From an uncultured Pseudomonadales bacterium (GTDB lineage: Bacteria > Pseudomonadota > Gammaproteobacteria > Pseudomonadales > Balneatricaceae), in contig CALJVT010000002.1 in NCBI GenBank assembly GCA_937773555.1, positions 122,501-186,500 on the forward strand: a stretch of DNA of 64,000 nucleotides, written 5' to 3'. This document shows, in pieces, positions 1 through 9,185 of the stretch (its first letter is position 1; every line of letters begins with the position of its first letter). The notes under the pieces were generated by a model, which ran no database searches, had not been told where the DNA came from, and saw only the letters and a program-made list of their open reading frames with translations. Made by a program: the position numbers and the translations under genes.

Positions 1-20
1 ATAGTATGTTCCAAAAACGG

Positions 21-341
21 TTAGGACCCGCCAATTGAGGGCTCTTTGGGTTCAGCTTTATTTTCTGATGCGGCAACTACTGGAGCTTCCATAATATCCG
101 TTTCTGCTTGTAATTCAGCCATTCGACCTTCAATGGCTTTGCGGTTTTCATCAGCCTTCTTACGGATTTCATCAATTCTCAATTCATCTTGAATCTCTTT
201 TTGAACTCCACCCACTGTGCGCTTTATTTTGCCCACCCATAAACCAACAGTTCGCACTGCTATAGGCATGCGCTCTGGACCTAGTATTAATAGACCAATG
301 ACACCCACTAAAACTAACTCTGTAAAACCAATATCAAACAT
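21..341 (-). CDS. tatB: Sec-independent translocase subunit TatB
   Basis: TatB works with TatC as the receptor that binds twin-arginine signal peptides at the inner membrane. The 106-residue protein starts with a short acidic N-terminus and one membrane helix (about residues 5-21), then the Gly-Pro hinge (LGPERMP) and an amphipathic helix. The charged C-terminal tail (about 50 residues) is typical of TatB and longer than that of TatA. It lies 11 bp downstream of tatA on the same strand. tatC should follow, but the window ends 20 bp past the stop, so tatC is not visible. Confidence 0.93.
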   Translation of the reverse strand: MFDIGFTELVLVGVIGLLILGPERMPIAVRTVGLWVGKIKRTVGGVQKEIQDELRIDEIRKKADENRKAIEGRMAELQAETDIMEAPVVAASENKAEPKEPSIGGS

Positions 342-352
342 AGAGTTGGCCG

Positions 353-595
353 CTACTTGTCAGTTTTTTCAGGTTCTTTTTCAGCAGAAGTATCCGCACT
401 AAAACTGGCATCCTTCTCTAGCTTCTCATCAATTGCTTTTGGCTCTGTTGTGCCATCTTTCATCGCTGACTTAAAGCCTTTGACTGCATTACCGAGATCA
501 CCACCAATGTTGCGTAATTTCTTACTACCAAATAACAACAAGATAATAGCTAAAACAATCACCAACTGCCAAATACTAATTCCACCTAAACCCAT
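353..595 (-). CDS. tatA: Sec-independent translocase subunit TatA
   Basis: TatA oligomerises to form the pore that moves folded proteins across the inner membrane. The 80-residue protein has one N-terminal helix (about residues 8-22), the FGSKKLR hinge motif and an amphipathic helix with the conserved GxxxxxFK pattern ([11 protein letters not shown]), followed by a low-complexity Lys/Glu tail. It is the first tat gene after hisE, with a 24-bp gap, in the usual hisI-hisE-tatA-tatB order. Confidence 0.94.
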   Translation of the reverse strand: MGLGGISIWQLVIVLAIILLLFGSKKLRNIGGDLGNAVKGFKSAMKDGTTEPKAIDEKLEKDASFSADTSAEKEPEKTDK

Positions 596-619
596 GCTTT
601 ACTCCTCATAAATAAATTA

Positions 620-946
620 CTAACTACGATTAGCCTTTTCAACTATACCCGAGAGATCAAATCGGCGCTCTAACTCTTGTAACACAGCGGTATGATCTTC
701 ACCTAGGTGCGACAACATCACCAAACAATGGAACCATAAATCGGCTGTTTCGGCAATGACGGCTTTAGTCGTAGCTTGATCTTGCGCGTCTTTTGCTGCC
801 AGAATAACCTCTGTGGTTTCTTCACCAATTTTTTCCAGTATTTTATTCAGTCCTTGCGCATGCAAGCTAGCCACATAAGATGATTCCGGCGCTGCCTGCT
901 TGCGCTCTTCCAACACTAACTGCAGAGCATTTAACACATCAGTCAT
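620..946 (-). CDS. hisE: Phosphoribosyl-ATP pyrophosphatase
   Basis: HisE hydrolyses phosphoribosyl-ATP to phosphoribosyl-AMP in histidine biosynthesis. The 108-residue protein is an all-alpha MazG-like fold with the acidic metal-binding motif [12 protein letters not shown] and a second acidic helix (ETADLWFH). It overlaps the end of hisI by 8 bp, so the two enzymes for consecutive steps are probably translationally coupled. In enterics they are fused; the separate genes here match Pseudomonas. Confidence 0.94.
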   Translation of the reverse strand: MTDVLNALQLVLEERKQAAPESSYVASLHAQGLNKILEKIGEETTEVILAAKDAQDQATTKAVIAETADLWFHCLVMLSHLGEDHTAVLQELERRFDLSGIVEKANRS

Positions 947-1337
947 GATTATAGATCTCCTTTGGGTCTTTAGCTACTGCAACATTTTCCTTCCACTCAC
1001 CATTTAATAAGCGCCTAAAGAAGCAGTGGGGGCGACCTGTATGGCAGGCAATGCCGCCTACTTGCTCTACCTTTAATAAAATAACATCGGCATCACAGTC
1101 TAACTGAACACTATATAACTTTTGCACATGGCCTGATTCTTCACCCTTGCGCCATAAGCGCGCCCGCGAACGCGACCAATATACTGCCCGTTGCTCTTGC
1201 TCTGTAAGCATTAAGGACTCTCGGTTCATCCAAGCCATCATCAAAACTTGGCCTGTTTGATAGTCTTGCGCGATAGCAGGCACCAAACCTTTGTCATCCC
1301 ACTTAATTTCATCCAACCAATGACTTCTAGACATCAA
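939..1337 (-). CDS. hisI: Phosphoribosyl-AMP cyclohydrolase
   Basis: HisI opens the purine ring of phosphoribosyl-AMP, the step after HisE. The 132-residue protein has the metal motif with CDADVILL and the downstream zinc cysteines in [10 protein letters not shown]. The start has two consecutive ATG codons (Met-Met-Ser). The second, at 1334, overlaps the ubiB stop, so ubiB, hisI and hisE form one tightly packed minus-strand transcription unit. Length is typical of the monofunctional enzyme. Confidence 0.95.
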   Translation of the reverse strand: MMSRSHWLDEIKWDDKGLVPAIAQDYQTGQVLMMAWMNRESLMLTEQEQRAVYWSRSRARLWRKGEESGHVQKLYSVQLDCDADVILLKVEQVGGIACHTGRPHCFFRRLLNGEWKENVAVAKDPKEIYNHD

Positions 1338-2950
1338 CGATTCCCTCTATTCCACAACACTAATATACCCACAAGCCCCAGCAACACACTTGCTGGAGCA
1401 ACCCATACTTGATCCGATAAGGGGATACGCTGTAACACAGCGGCCCCTATAACAAGAACCAAGCCAATCAACCCACTCCAATGCCCTTTCCCGTTAGGCA
1501 CATTTTTAGAAACATGAGGCGGGGGAAGAGGATTGGCGGTTTGCTGCAAAGCATCATGAATCAGGCCGGGTAAATGGGGCAACTGCTGCGCCAAGTCTGG
1601 CCATTCTTGTTTCAGCTGAAGGTACACTTGCTTAGGGCTTACTTGGCGTTTAAACCACTGCTCTAGAATGGGTTGAGCGGTTTCCCACAGGTTCAATTGC
1701 GGATAAAGTTGGCGACCCAAGCCTTCTATGTTGAGCATAGTTTTTTGCAACAGCACCAGCTGCGGCTGGACCTGCATATTAAACCGACGAGCCGTCTGAA
1801 ATAGACCAAGTAACACTTGGGCAAACGAAATTTCTGCCAAAGGTTTTGAAAATATGGGCTCACTCACGCCACGAATAGCAGCTTCAAATTCATGCACTTT
1901 TGTGTCTGCTGGTAACCAGCCGCAGTCCACATGCAACTGAGCAATTTGGCGATAGTCACGATTAAAGAAGGCTAACAATATGCGGGCCAAATACGCCTGA
2001 TCCTCTTGAGTTAGACTGCCGACGATACCGAAGTCCACAGCCATATATTGCGGGTCATGCGGAATTGTGGGATTAACAAAAATATTACCTGGGTGCATGT
2101 CCGCATGGAAAAAACTGTCCCGGAACACTTGAGTGAAGAAAATTTCAACTCCACGCTTAGCCAGCTCCTGGCGACTTATGCCCGCATTTTCAATGGCTTC
2201 AATATCGTTAACATGCAGTCCAAAAATACGCTCTTGTACCAACACCGAAGGGTTGCTCAAGTCCCAATAAATTTTGGGGATATACAACAGGTTAGAGTTG
2301 TCAAAATTGCGCCTAAGTTGGCTGGCATTACCCGCTTCACGCTGCAAGTCTAGTTCGTCTAAAATAGTCTTTTCGTATTCATCAATAACGCCTTGTAGGC
2401 GCAGGCGACGAAGGTCTGGAACCGTTGCATTGATCCACTTTGCCAATAGACGCATCAAGCGTAAATCTCGCTCAATGGTCAGCTTAATGCCTGGACGGAT
2501 TATTTTCACGACAACTGATTCGCCAGTCATTAACCGTGCACTATGAACCTGCGCTACAGAAGCAGAGGCAAGTGGCACATCATCAAATTCTGCAAAAGCC
2601 TGAGTGACACTTTGCTTTAAAGCTTGCTCTATGAGGCGCTTGGATTCTTGGCTGTCAAAGGGAGGAACTTTATCAAGCAATGTCGCCAGCTGCTCTGCTA
2701 AATCGTCATCCAACATGTCTCTACGAGTAGATAACAACTGGCCAAATTTAACAAATACTGGGCCTAAATCAATCAATGCCAAACGTATGCGCTGAGAAAC
2801 AGGCCCTCGCACGCGAACTAACAGACGCCATGGCATACACCACAATATCAGCCGCACTGGCAGTGGCAATGCATACCCTAACAGCAGGAGATCTAGGCGA
2901 TACCGAATGATCACACGAAGAATGGAGAGGCCGCGCAGAATTGCTTTCAT
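1334..2950 (-). CDS. ubiB: Ubiquinone biosynthesis accessory kinase-like protein UbiB
   Basis: UbiB is a member of the ABC1/ADCK atypical kinase family required for ubiquinone synthesis at the inner membrane. The 538-residue protein has the KFGQ motif ([15 protein letters not shown]), the alanine-rich nucleotide loop (ASASVAQVH), the catalytic HADMHPGN and the metal-binding DFG (VDFGIVG). The C-terminus carries a hydrophobic membrane anchor (about residues 497-533). It follows ubiE by only 22 bp. The ubiJ gene that usually sits between ubiE and ubiB is missing here. Confidence 0.95.
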   Translation of the reverse strand: MKAILRGLSILRVIIRYRLDLLLLGYALPLPVRLILWCMPWRLLVRVRGPVSQRIRLALIDLGPVFVKFGQLLSTRRDMLDDDLAEQLATLLDKVPPFDSQESKRLIEQALKQSVTQAFAEFDDVPLASASVAQVHSARLMTGESVVVKIIRPGIKLTIERDLRLMRLLAKWINATVPDLRRLRLQGVIDEYEKTILDELDLQREAGNASQLRRNFDNSNLLYIPKIYWDLSNPSVLVQERIFGLHVNDIEAIENAGISRQELAKRGVEIFFTQVFRDSFFHADMHPGNIFVNPTIPHDPQYMAVDFGIVGSLTQEDQAYLARILLAFFNRDYRQIAQLHVDCGWLPADTKVHEFEAAIRGVSEPIFSKPLAEISFAQVLLGLFQTARRFNMQVQPQLVLLQKTMLNIEGLGRQLYPQLNLWETAQPILEQWFKRQVSPKQVYLQLKQEWPDLAQQLPHLPGLIHDALQQTANPLPPPHVSKNVPNGKGHWSGLIGLVLVIGAAVLQRIPLSDQVWVAPASVLLGLVGILVLWNRGNR

Positions 2951-2972
2951 GGGATGCTTATCTTTCCACTAC

Positions 2973-3731
2973 TTACGGCTTAACGCCGAAATGCAAAGCC
3001 ACAATTCCACCAGTCATGTTGTGGAAGCGGCAGTTAACTAACCCTGCGTTTTCCATCATACCCTTTAATGTGGCTTGGTCTGGGTGCATGCGAATAGATT
3101 CTGCCAAGTAACGATAGCTGTCCTCATCATCGGTAATGAGTTTGCCAATTTTTGGTAAAATATTGAACGAATACGTATCATATACTTTTGTCAGCAATGG
3201 ATTATCAGTTTTAGAGAATTCCAACACGAGAAGGCGTCCGCCGGGCTTCAATACTCGGCACATTGACACTAAGGCCTTATCTTTATCAGTCACATTACGC
3301 AACCCAAAGGCAATCGTTATGCAGTCAAAGGTGTTGTCTGGGAAGGGTAGCGCTTCCGCATTGGCTTGTACATAACTTACGTTACCCACTATGCCCTTAT
3401 CAATTAGGCGATCACGCCCAACCTTCATCATTGACTCATTAATATCAGCTAAAATAACTCGACCTTGTGGCCCAACCAAATGACTAAACCGTATAGTCAG
3501 ATCTCCCGTACCACCAGCAAGGTCTAACACAGCGTCACCTGCCCTAACGCCACTCATTTCTATGGTTTGGCGCTTCCACAAGCGGTGGATTCCCATCGAC
3601 ATGAGGTCATTCATCACGTCATATTTGGCTGCTACAGAGTGAAACACGCCAGCTACCCTGCTGACCTTGTCACCAGTAGGGACTTCTTTAAAACCAAAGT
3701 GTGTGGTTGGCTTGGGGCCTTGATCGCTCAT
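2973..3731 (-). CDS. ubiE: Ubiquinone/menaquinone methyltransferase UbiE
   Basis: UbiE performs the C-methylation step of ubiquinone (and menaquinone) biosynthesis using SAM. The 252-residue protein has the class I motif [13 protein letters not shown], the family signature [17 protein letters not shown] near residues 38-54 and the post-motif region FGLRNVTDK. It is the first gene of the ubiE-ubiB-hisI-hisE-tatAB run. A 92-bp gap separates it from the dsbA stop upstream, where a promoter may lie. Confidence 0.96.
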   Translation of the reverse strand: MSDQGPKPTTHFGFKEVPTGDKVSRVAGVFHSVAAKYDVMNDLMSMGIHRLWKRQTIEMSGVRAGDAVLDLAGGTGDLTIRFSHLVGPQGRVILADINESMMKVGRDRLIDKGIVGNVSYVQANAEALPFPDNTFDCITIAFGLRNVTDKDKALVSMCRVLKPGGRLLVLEFSKTDNPLLTKVYDTYSFNILPKIGKLITDDEDSYRYLAESIRMHPDQATLKGMMENAGLVNCRFHNMTGGIVALHFGVKP

Positions 3732-3823
3732 GTGCTTGCGTGTCCATTTATAAACTTAGGCTTTTATGCCCTTTGGCCCCATTCTACCTTGCTGCTATGG
3801 CCTTGTCGTGGCCTTAATCACGC

Positions 3824-4441
3824 TTATTTATTTTCTAGCTCAACTAGGTAATCGACAACTGCAAGCATACCTTCCTTGCTGCCAGCTAATGTTGCATTAA
3901 CCATATACTTACCATTGACCAACATGGAAGGCACACCCGTGATTTGCGCCTGAGCAGCTAGGCGACTACCTTGACGTAGCTTATTTTGTAGATCAAAAGA
4001 ATCATAAGCACTATCAAAATCGGCTTTGCTGACGCCATGTTCAGAAAAGAAGCCAGCTAATGCTTGCCGATTAGTCATGCGTCGCTCATCTATATGCACG
4101 GCATCGTACATAGCTTGATGTGTCTGCTCTAGCACGCCTAAGTTAAGTGCCACAAAATAAGCCTTAGCATACGGTTCCCAGCTGCGGCCAAAAACGACAG
4201 GAATAGGCATAAAGGTTACATCATCAGTTTGCTTACCAGCCCAGCGGTGCAGCTGCGGTTCAAAGTCATTACAATGCGGACAGGTGTAGCCAAAAAACTC
4301 GTTAACCACAATAGTTTCGGTGCGCGATGAACTGATGGGCTTATCCAACACGACATAGTGTGTTCCAGCTTTGTAGTCTGCGGCCAAAACAAACATGGGC
4401 AAGCTAACTAAAGCGATGATAGTGACGATTTTTTTCAACAT
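3824..4441 (-). CDS. dsbA: Periplasmic thiol:disulfide oxidoreductase DsbA
   Basis: DsbA introduces disulfide bonds into exported proteins. The 205-residue precursor has a signal peptide (cleavage near Ala20-Ala21), the active-site CPHC at residues 54-57 and the cis-proline loop TGVPSML near residue 169, with an intervening helical insertion as in E. coli DsbA. It sits downstream of cytochrome c4 on the same strand, as in Pseudomonas. Confidence 0.94.
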   Translation of the reverse strand: MLKKIVTIIALVSLPMFVLAADYKAGTHYVVLDKPISSSRTETIVVNEFFGYTCPHCNDFEPQLHRWAGKQTDDVTFMPIPVVFGRSWEPYAKAYFVALNLGVLEQTHQAMYDAVHIDERRMTNRQALAGFFSEHGVSKADFDSAYDSFDLQNKLRQGSRLAAQAQITGVPSMLVNGKYMVNATLAGSKEGMLAVVDYLVELENK

Positions 4442-4541
4442 AATTTAAATCCTAATTGATCTTTAAGTCTAAATACTAACGTTTAAGCAAGAAAGTGTGA
4501 GCGGGTTTACGGCGTCTTTACACTCACTAAATCCAAAAGGT

Positions 4542-4565
4542 AAAAAAGGCGGCCTTAGCCACCTT
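4542..4565 (-). terminator. Rho-independent terminator after cytochrome c4
   Basis: On the minus strand, an 8-bp stem (one G-U pair) with a 4-base loop is followed by six T residues. It starts 19 bp past the cytochrome c4 stop codon and separates that gene from dsbA. Confidence 0.85.
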
Positions 4566-4583
4566 TTCGTTTACCTTACTCAA

Positions 4584-5189
4584 CTATTCCGACAAGCCTT
4601 GAATATAGCTTGCCACTGCTTCAATTTCTTTATCACTCATCAACGCTGCAACTTGCTGCATCATGATCGCCTGACCATTGTTGCGGGTTTCTGTGCGGTA
4701 TGCCTTGAGCTGACTGACGATATAATTTGCGTGCTGCCCACCCAAAGCAGGGAAGCCTGCTTGTGCATTTCCACCCCCTGTTGGCGAATGGCAAGCTGCA
4801 CATGCAGCAACACCCTTAGTAGCAATGCCTGCACGGTATATTTGTTGACCTAGCTCAAACAGCTCTGGATCTGTTGCGCCCACTGTGCCTTTTTGACTGG
4901 CATAAAAGGCACCCATATCTGCCAAGTCTTGGTCAGTACGACCTGTTAATATGCCTGTCATTTGTGGCACATTGCGAGCGCCGTCACGGATGGCTTTTAG
5001 CTGATTAACAAGATACAGCTCACCTTGCCCGGCAAGCTTTGGAAACATAGGAATCATGCTATTACCATCAGCACCATGACAGCCACTGCATACCGCAACC
5101 TTGCCTTGTCCAGATTCTGCGTCTCCAGCTGCATGAGCAAAGCCCATCCAACCAAGGCCGATCATCAAACATACAATTACTTTTTTCAT
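4584..5189 (-). CDS. Diheme cytochrome c4
   Basis: This is a periplasmic or membrane-associated diheme c-type cytochrome that carries electrons to terminal oxidases. The start at 5189 is chosen because AGGA lies 8 bases upstream and the product opens with a signal peptide (MKKVIVCLMIGLGWMGFAHA). An ATG further upstream would add 26 residues in front of this signal. Two heme motifs are present, CSGCH (about residue 34) and CAACH (about residue 130), each followed by a possible Met ligand, so the protein is two similar class I domains. Product is about 201 residues. Neighbours dsbA and engB match the Pseudomonas arrangement. Confidence 0.92.
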   Translation of the reverse strand: MKKVIVCLMIGLGWMGFAHAAGDAESGQGKVAVCSGCHGADGNSMIPMFPKLAGQGELYLVNQLKAIRDGARNVPQMTGILTGRTDQDLADMGAFYASQKGTVGATDPELFELGQQIYRAGIATKGVAACAACHSPTGGGNAQAGFPALGGQHANYIVSQLKAYRTETRNNGQAIMMQQVAALMSDKEIEAVASYIQGLSE

Positions 5190-5360
5190 CGGTTTTCCTG
5201 TAACTTTATAAAATAAACTGGTCATTGCCTCCATTATAGGGCCCAGTTGGCCCGACTTCAATAACACAACACCATTGTGAGGCGCAGATTGCCTTTTTAT
5301 CAGCGTTTATTTTCGTAAAAATAATGTAAAATGACATCTAATCTATCGATGATACACATT

Positions 5361-6047
5361 ATGACGATCCAACACTTAAATTTTCGCTCTGCCGAATTTA
5401 CCACTAGCGCAAGTAAAGTCAGTGAGTGCCCCCAAGATATTGGCTCCGAAGTTGCCTTTGCTGGCCGTTCTAATGCGGGTAAGTCTAGTGCTATTAACGC
5501 TCTCACTCGCAACCCGGCCCTAGCCAGAACGAGTAAAACGCCTGGCCGCACCCAGCTGCTAAACTTTTTTAATCTTAACATCGACCAATGCCGGTTGGTG
5601 GACCTACCTGGTTACGGTTACGCTAAGGTTCCAGTGGCGATGCAACTAAAATGGCGCAAACACCTTAACCAATACTTGGAAGTGCGCGAAAGCCTATCAG
5701 GCTTGGTATTAGTGATGGATATACGTCATCCTTTAAAAGAATTTGATCGCATGATCATTGATTGGTGTATTGCCTCCAAACTGCCGCTGCATTTGTTGCT
5801 CACTAAGGCAGACAAGCTCAAAAAAAATGGCGTCATGAACGCTAAGACAGAGGTTAGGAAGGGCTTACCTGAGCACCCAGAAGGCTTGATCAGCATGCAA
5901 AGTTTTTCTGCTTCCAAAGGGGACGGTATTGCTGATCTAGAACGCCAGCTAGTACTCTGGATGAAACCCATTATTAATGCTGGCTCCATGGCCCAAGCCC
6001 AGGATGAAACGGCCATCGCAAGCCATGTAAGCGAGCCTGATGCATAA
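5361..6047 (+). CDS. engB: Ribosome biogenesis GTPase EngB (YsxC/YihA)
   Basis: EngB is an essential GTPase for large-subunit assembly. It has the P-loop GRSNAGKSS, the KTPGRTQ switch I region, DLPGYGYAK (G3) and TKADK (G4). The start at 5361 is preferred over the ATG at 5331 because the resulting N-terminus length matches E. coli YihA; neither start has a clear Shine-Dalgarno sequence. A 10-bp perfect inverted repeat (6033-6058) covers the stop codon. The gene converges on polA, with a small-RNA gene between them. Confidence 0.94.
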   Translation: MTIQHLNFRSAEFTTSASKVSECPQDIGSEVAFAGRSNAGKSSAINALTRNPALARTSKTPGRTQLLNFFNLNIDQCRLVDLPGYGYAKVPVAMQLKWRKHLNQYLEVRESLSGLVLVMDIRHPLKEFDRMIIDWCIASKLPLHLLLTKADKLKKNGVMNAKTEVRKGLPEHPEGLISMQSFSASKGDGIADLERQLVLWMKPIINAGSMAQAQDETAIASHVSEPDA

Positions 6048-6058
6048 ACATCAGGCTC
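6033..6058 (+). other. Inverted repeat over the engB stop codon
   Basis: Two perfect 10-base arms (GAGCCTGATG and its complement) flank a 6-base loop containing the engB stop. No T-run follows on either strand, so this may be an mRNA 3'-end stabilising hairpin or a weak terminator. Confidence 0.6.
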
Positions 6059-6108
6059 TAGGCAATGCGTTGTTGTTTGGCATACCTGGTATAGGATAAA
6101 TCCTGCAC

Positions 6109-6147
6109 AAAAAAAACCCTGAAGACCGAGGGGAACGATTTTCAGGG
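6109..6147 (-). terminator. Rho-independent terminator of the small RNA
   Basis: A perfect 7-bp stem (CCCTGAA at 6147-6141, TTCAGGG at 6123-6117) with a 17-nt loop is followed by eight T (6116-6109) on the minus strand. Confidence 0.85.
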
Positions 6148-6188
6148 TAGGCGTCTTTGTAAACTGTTAATGACGCTTGGCTAGTTAC
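6109..6188 (-). ncRNA. Candidate small RNA at the Spot 42/ErsA locus
   Basis: About 80 nt of RNA are predicted on the minus strand, between polA and engB and co-directional with polA, which is where Spot 42 lies in enterics and ErsA in Pseudomonas. A sigma-E-like promoter precedes it (6193-6220). The RNA has a first stem (GCGTC at 6176-6172 with GACGC at 6155-6151, 16-nt loop) and a terminator stem (CCCTGAA/TTCAGGG) followed by eight T. The terminator loop holds a C-rich stretch (TTCCCCTCGG) that could be the pairing seed. The 5' end is estimated from the promoter. Assignment rests on position, promoter and fold, not on sequence matching. Confidence 0.72.
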
Positions 6189-6192
6189 GTAC

Positions 6193-6220
6193 TCAGACGC
6201 CTGTGAGGGCATTTAGTTCC
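6193..6220 (-). promoter_or_regulatory. Sigma-E/AlgU-type promoter of the small RNA
   Basis: On the minus strand the -35 element GGAACTA (6220-6214) and the -10 element TCTGA (6197-6193) are separated by 16 bases. The known consensus for RpoE/AlgU (sigma 22) promoters is GAACTT-N16/17-TCtgA, so this differs at one base of the -35. It lies just past the polA stop at 6253. Confidence 0.75.
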
Positions 6221-6252
6221 AATTCATTTTATTTTTTAAATAGATTAGGCAA

Positions 6253-9039
6253 TTAATGTGCCTGATCCCAGTTATCGCCTACTCCCACATCAACGATGAG
6301 CGGTACTAAAAGGTCTGCAGCACCTTCCATTGCTGACTTAACTCCTGCTACTAGGGCGTCTACCTGGGCTGCGTCCACTTCAAAAATTAATTCGTCATGC
6401 ACTTGCATTGTCATACGCGCATTTAGGCCACTAGACGCTAACCACTCATCTACCTTGATCATCGCGCGCTTGATAATATCTGCTGCAGTACCTTGCATTG
6501 GCGCATTAATCGCTGTTCTCTCTGAAGCCTGACGAGCAATGCCATTACTCGCATTGATATCTGGTAAGTATAGTCTCCGACCGAAAAGGGTTTCTACATA
6601 ACCTTGCTTGGCAGCTTTGGCTTTGGTTTCGTCCATGTATTCTTGCACCCCTGGATAGCGAGTGAAATAACGACCAATGTAATCTTGGCTTTGGGCACGG
6701 CTAATGCCCAGTTGCTTAGCTAAGCCAAAGGCAGACATCCCATAAATTAAGCCAAAGTTAATGGCTTTCGCACTGCGTCTTTGATCACTGGTGACTTGAT
6801 CAACAGTCACTCCAAATACTTCTGCTGCAGTAGCCTTATGTACATCCTGCCCAGCAGCAAAGGCATTTAATAAGCCTTCATCTTTAGAAAGGTGGGCCAT
6901 GATGCGCAATTCAATTTGTGAATAATCTGCCGCCACCATAACTTGCCCCTTAGGCACCACGAACGCCTGTCTAATTTGACGCCCTTCACTGCTACGGATG
7001 GGAATATTTTGCAGGTTTGGATCACTAGAAGATAAGCGCCCTGTGGCCGCTACTGCCTGATGGTAGGAGGTATGGATACGCCCAGTGGCACGGTTTATTT
7101 CTAGGGGTAACTTATCGGTATAGGTTGATTTTAGTTTACTAAGGCTGCGGTATTCCAATAACAATTTTGGCAACTCGTAGTCTTGAGCCAACTCCTGCAA
7201 TACTGCCTCCGCTGTTGATGGCTTTCCTTTAGGCGTTTTCTTAGTCACTGGAATACCCAGTTTTTCATACAAAATGGCGCCTAGCTGCTGTGTTGATGAC
7301 AAATTAAACACTTCACCGGCAAGCTCATATGCCTCACGTTCCAGCTCTATTAATCGCTTACCAATCACTTGGCTTTGCTCGCCTAGTACCTTAGCATCAA
7401 CCAAAGCACCTGTGCGCTCCATTCGTGATAGTACGGTTACCAGTGGGCGCTCTATAGTGTCATAAACTGCCGCCAATGCTGGTTCAAAGGCCAAGCATTC
7501 AGAAAAATACTGCGCCAGCCTTAGGGTAACGTCTGCATCTTCAGCAGCATAAGGGCCCGCTTGCTCTATATCTATTTGGTTAAACGTGAGCTGCTTAACT
7601 CCTTTACCAGCAATATCTACATATTTAACAGTTTGGTAAAAAAGGTAGTGTTGCGCCAACGCATCCATATTATGACGGCTGGCAGTAGAATTGAGCACGT
7701 AAGATTGCACCATGCTATCAATGACCTGTGCCTGCCATGTAATGCCATAATTAGCTAAAACATTAATATCATATTTTAAGTTTTGCCCGCAAATCACTTG
7801 CTTAGCATCTTCTAGTAAAGGCTTTATTGCTGCGATAAGGTCTGGCCGGCTAATTTGTTCTGGCGCACCCACATAGTCGTGACCACAAGGCACATAAACA
7901 GCGGTACCCGCCTCGATACACAGTGAAATACCCACCAGTTGAGCGTCCATGTAGTTAAGGCTGGTGGTTTCCGTATCAAAGGCAAATACAGGGGCATCTC
8001 TGCAGGCATTTAACCAAGGCTCAAGTTCACCCAAAGTAGAAATTGTGCTGTAGTGTTTAGTGGCAACAACTGCAGGAACGGGCGCTTCAACCTTCGTTTC
8101 TTCAACACCTGACACACCAGCATTGGTAGCACCTAGATTTTGAGTTACTGCCTTAGGCTGGCTACTGGCTGTTACGCCATCTTGAAGCAATGCATTCGCC
8201 CATGATCTAAACTCTAGGTCTTGGTACAAGGCCAGTAGTGCAGCCTGATCTGCGGGTTTGGGCACCATTTGCTCTAACTTTTGCTCAAGTTCTACGTCTA
8301 GTTTAATAGTGGTTAGGGCTTGAGAAAGAGGCAAGAACTCTAGGGCGTTACGTAATTTTTCACCAATTTTTCCACCAATCTCATGGGCATTTTCCATTAG
8401 TGTTTCTAAGGTATCGTATTGTGTTAGCCACTTTACTGCAGTCTTTGGGCCAGCACCGGGAACGCCAGGGATATTGTCAGCCGTGTCACCAACAATGGCT
8501 AGGTAATCAATAATTTGATTAGGCCTTACGCCAAACTTACCCAACACACCCTCTTCATTGAGGTAGGTGTTGGTCATGGTGTTCACTAAGCCAACATGAG
8601 GACTCACAAGCTGAGCCATGTCCTTGTCACCTGTGGATATGAGCGTATCAATACCTTGGGCCGTGGCTTGCGCTGCCAAAGTGCCAATCACGTCATCCGC
8701 CTCTACACCTGATATCATCAATAATGGTAGCCCCATCGCTTTAATAATTTGGTGTATGGGCTCTATTTGAGGGCGCATGTCGTCAGGCATGGGTGGCCTG
8801 TGGGCTTTATATTCTGCATACATCTCATTACGAAAGGTTGGGCCCTTGGCATCGAACACCACAACAATATTAGCATCAGCGTAATCCTTTGCCAGGCTGC
8901 GCATCATATTGACTACACCTTTAATGGCACCTGTGGGCATTCCCTTACTATTATTTAGTGGTGGCATCGCGTGGTATGCCCTAAACAGATAAGAGGAACC
9001 GTCTACCAATATAACGGGAGTGGATACTTTTGCAGTCAT
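6253..9039 (-). CDS. polA: DNA polymerase I
   Basis: Pol I fills gaps and removes RNA primers during replication and repair. At 928 residues it has all three domains. The 5' nuclease comes first (about 1-300). The 3'-5' exonuclease follows, with its acidic residues intact (AFDTETTSL, NLKYD, YAAEDADVT), so proofreading should be active. The polymerase domain has motif A (AADYSQIELR), motif B (RRSAKAINFGLIYG) and motif C (QVHDELIFEV). It diverges from thrB, with a 146-bp promoter region between. Confidence 0.97.
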   Translation of the reverse strand: MTAKVSTPVILVDGSSYLFRAYHAMPPLNNSKGMPTGAIKGVVNMMRSLAKDYADANIVVVFDAKGPTFRNEMYAEYKAHRPPMPDDMRPQIEPIHQIIKAMGLPLLMISGVEADDVIGTLAAQATAQGIDTLISTGDKDMAQLVSPHVGLVNTMTNTYLNEEGVLGKFGVRPNQIIDYLAIVGDTADNIPGVPGAGPKTAVKWLTQYDTLETLMENAHEIGGKIGEKLRNALEFLPLSQALTTIKLDVELEQKLEQMVPKPADQAALLALYQDLEFRSWANALLQDGVTASSQPKAVTQNLGATNAGVSGVEETKVEAPVPAVVATKHYSTISTLGELEPWLNACRDAPVFAFDTETTSLNYMDAQLVGISLCIEAGTAVYVPCGHDYVGAPEQISRPDLIAAIKPLLEDAKQVICGQNLKYDINVLANYGITWQAQVIDSMVQSYVLNSTASRHNMDALAQHYLFYQTVKYVDIAGKGVKQLTFNQIDIEQAGPYAAEDADVTLRLAQYFSECLAFEPALAAVYDTIERPLVTVLSRMERTGALVDAKVLGEQSQVIGKRLIELEREAYELAGEVFNLSSTQQLGAILYEKLGIPVTKKTPKGKPSTAEAVLQELAQDYELPKLLLEYRSLSKLKSTYTDKLPLEINRATGRIHTSYHQAVAATGRLSSSDPNLQNIPIRSSEGRQIRQAFVVPKGQVMVAADYSQIELRIMAHLSKDEGLLNAFAAGQDVHKATAAEVFGVTVDQVTSDQRRSAKAINFGLIYGMSAFGLAKQLGISRAQSQDYIGRYFTRYPGVQEYMDETKAKAAKQGYVETLFGRRLYLPDINASNGIARQASERTAINAPMQGTAADIIKRAMIKVDEWLASSGLNARMTMQVHDELIFEVDAAQVDALVAGVKSAMEGAADLLVPLIVDVGVGDNWDQAH

Positions 9040-9185
9040 GATGTCTTCTCAAACGAAACTTTATGGGCACCGATAGGTTAAAGAATACCATAATGGAGCG
9101 TCCTAAACTTGAATTCAAGCTGCTCTAAGCGTACTATTTGCAACCGAATTAATGACCACAATTAGTTTTAAAAAGTAGTAATCCT

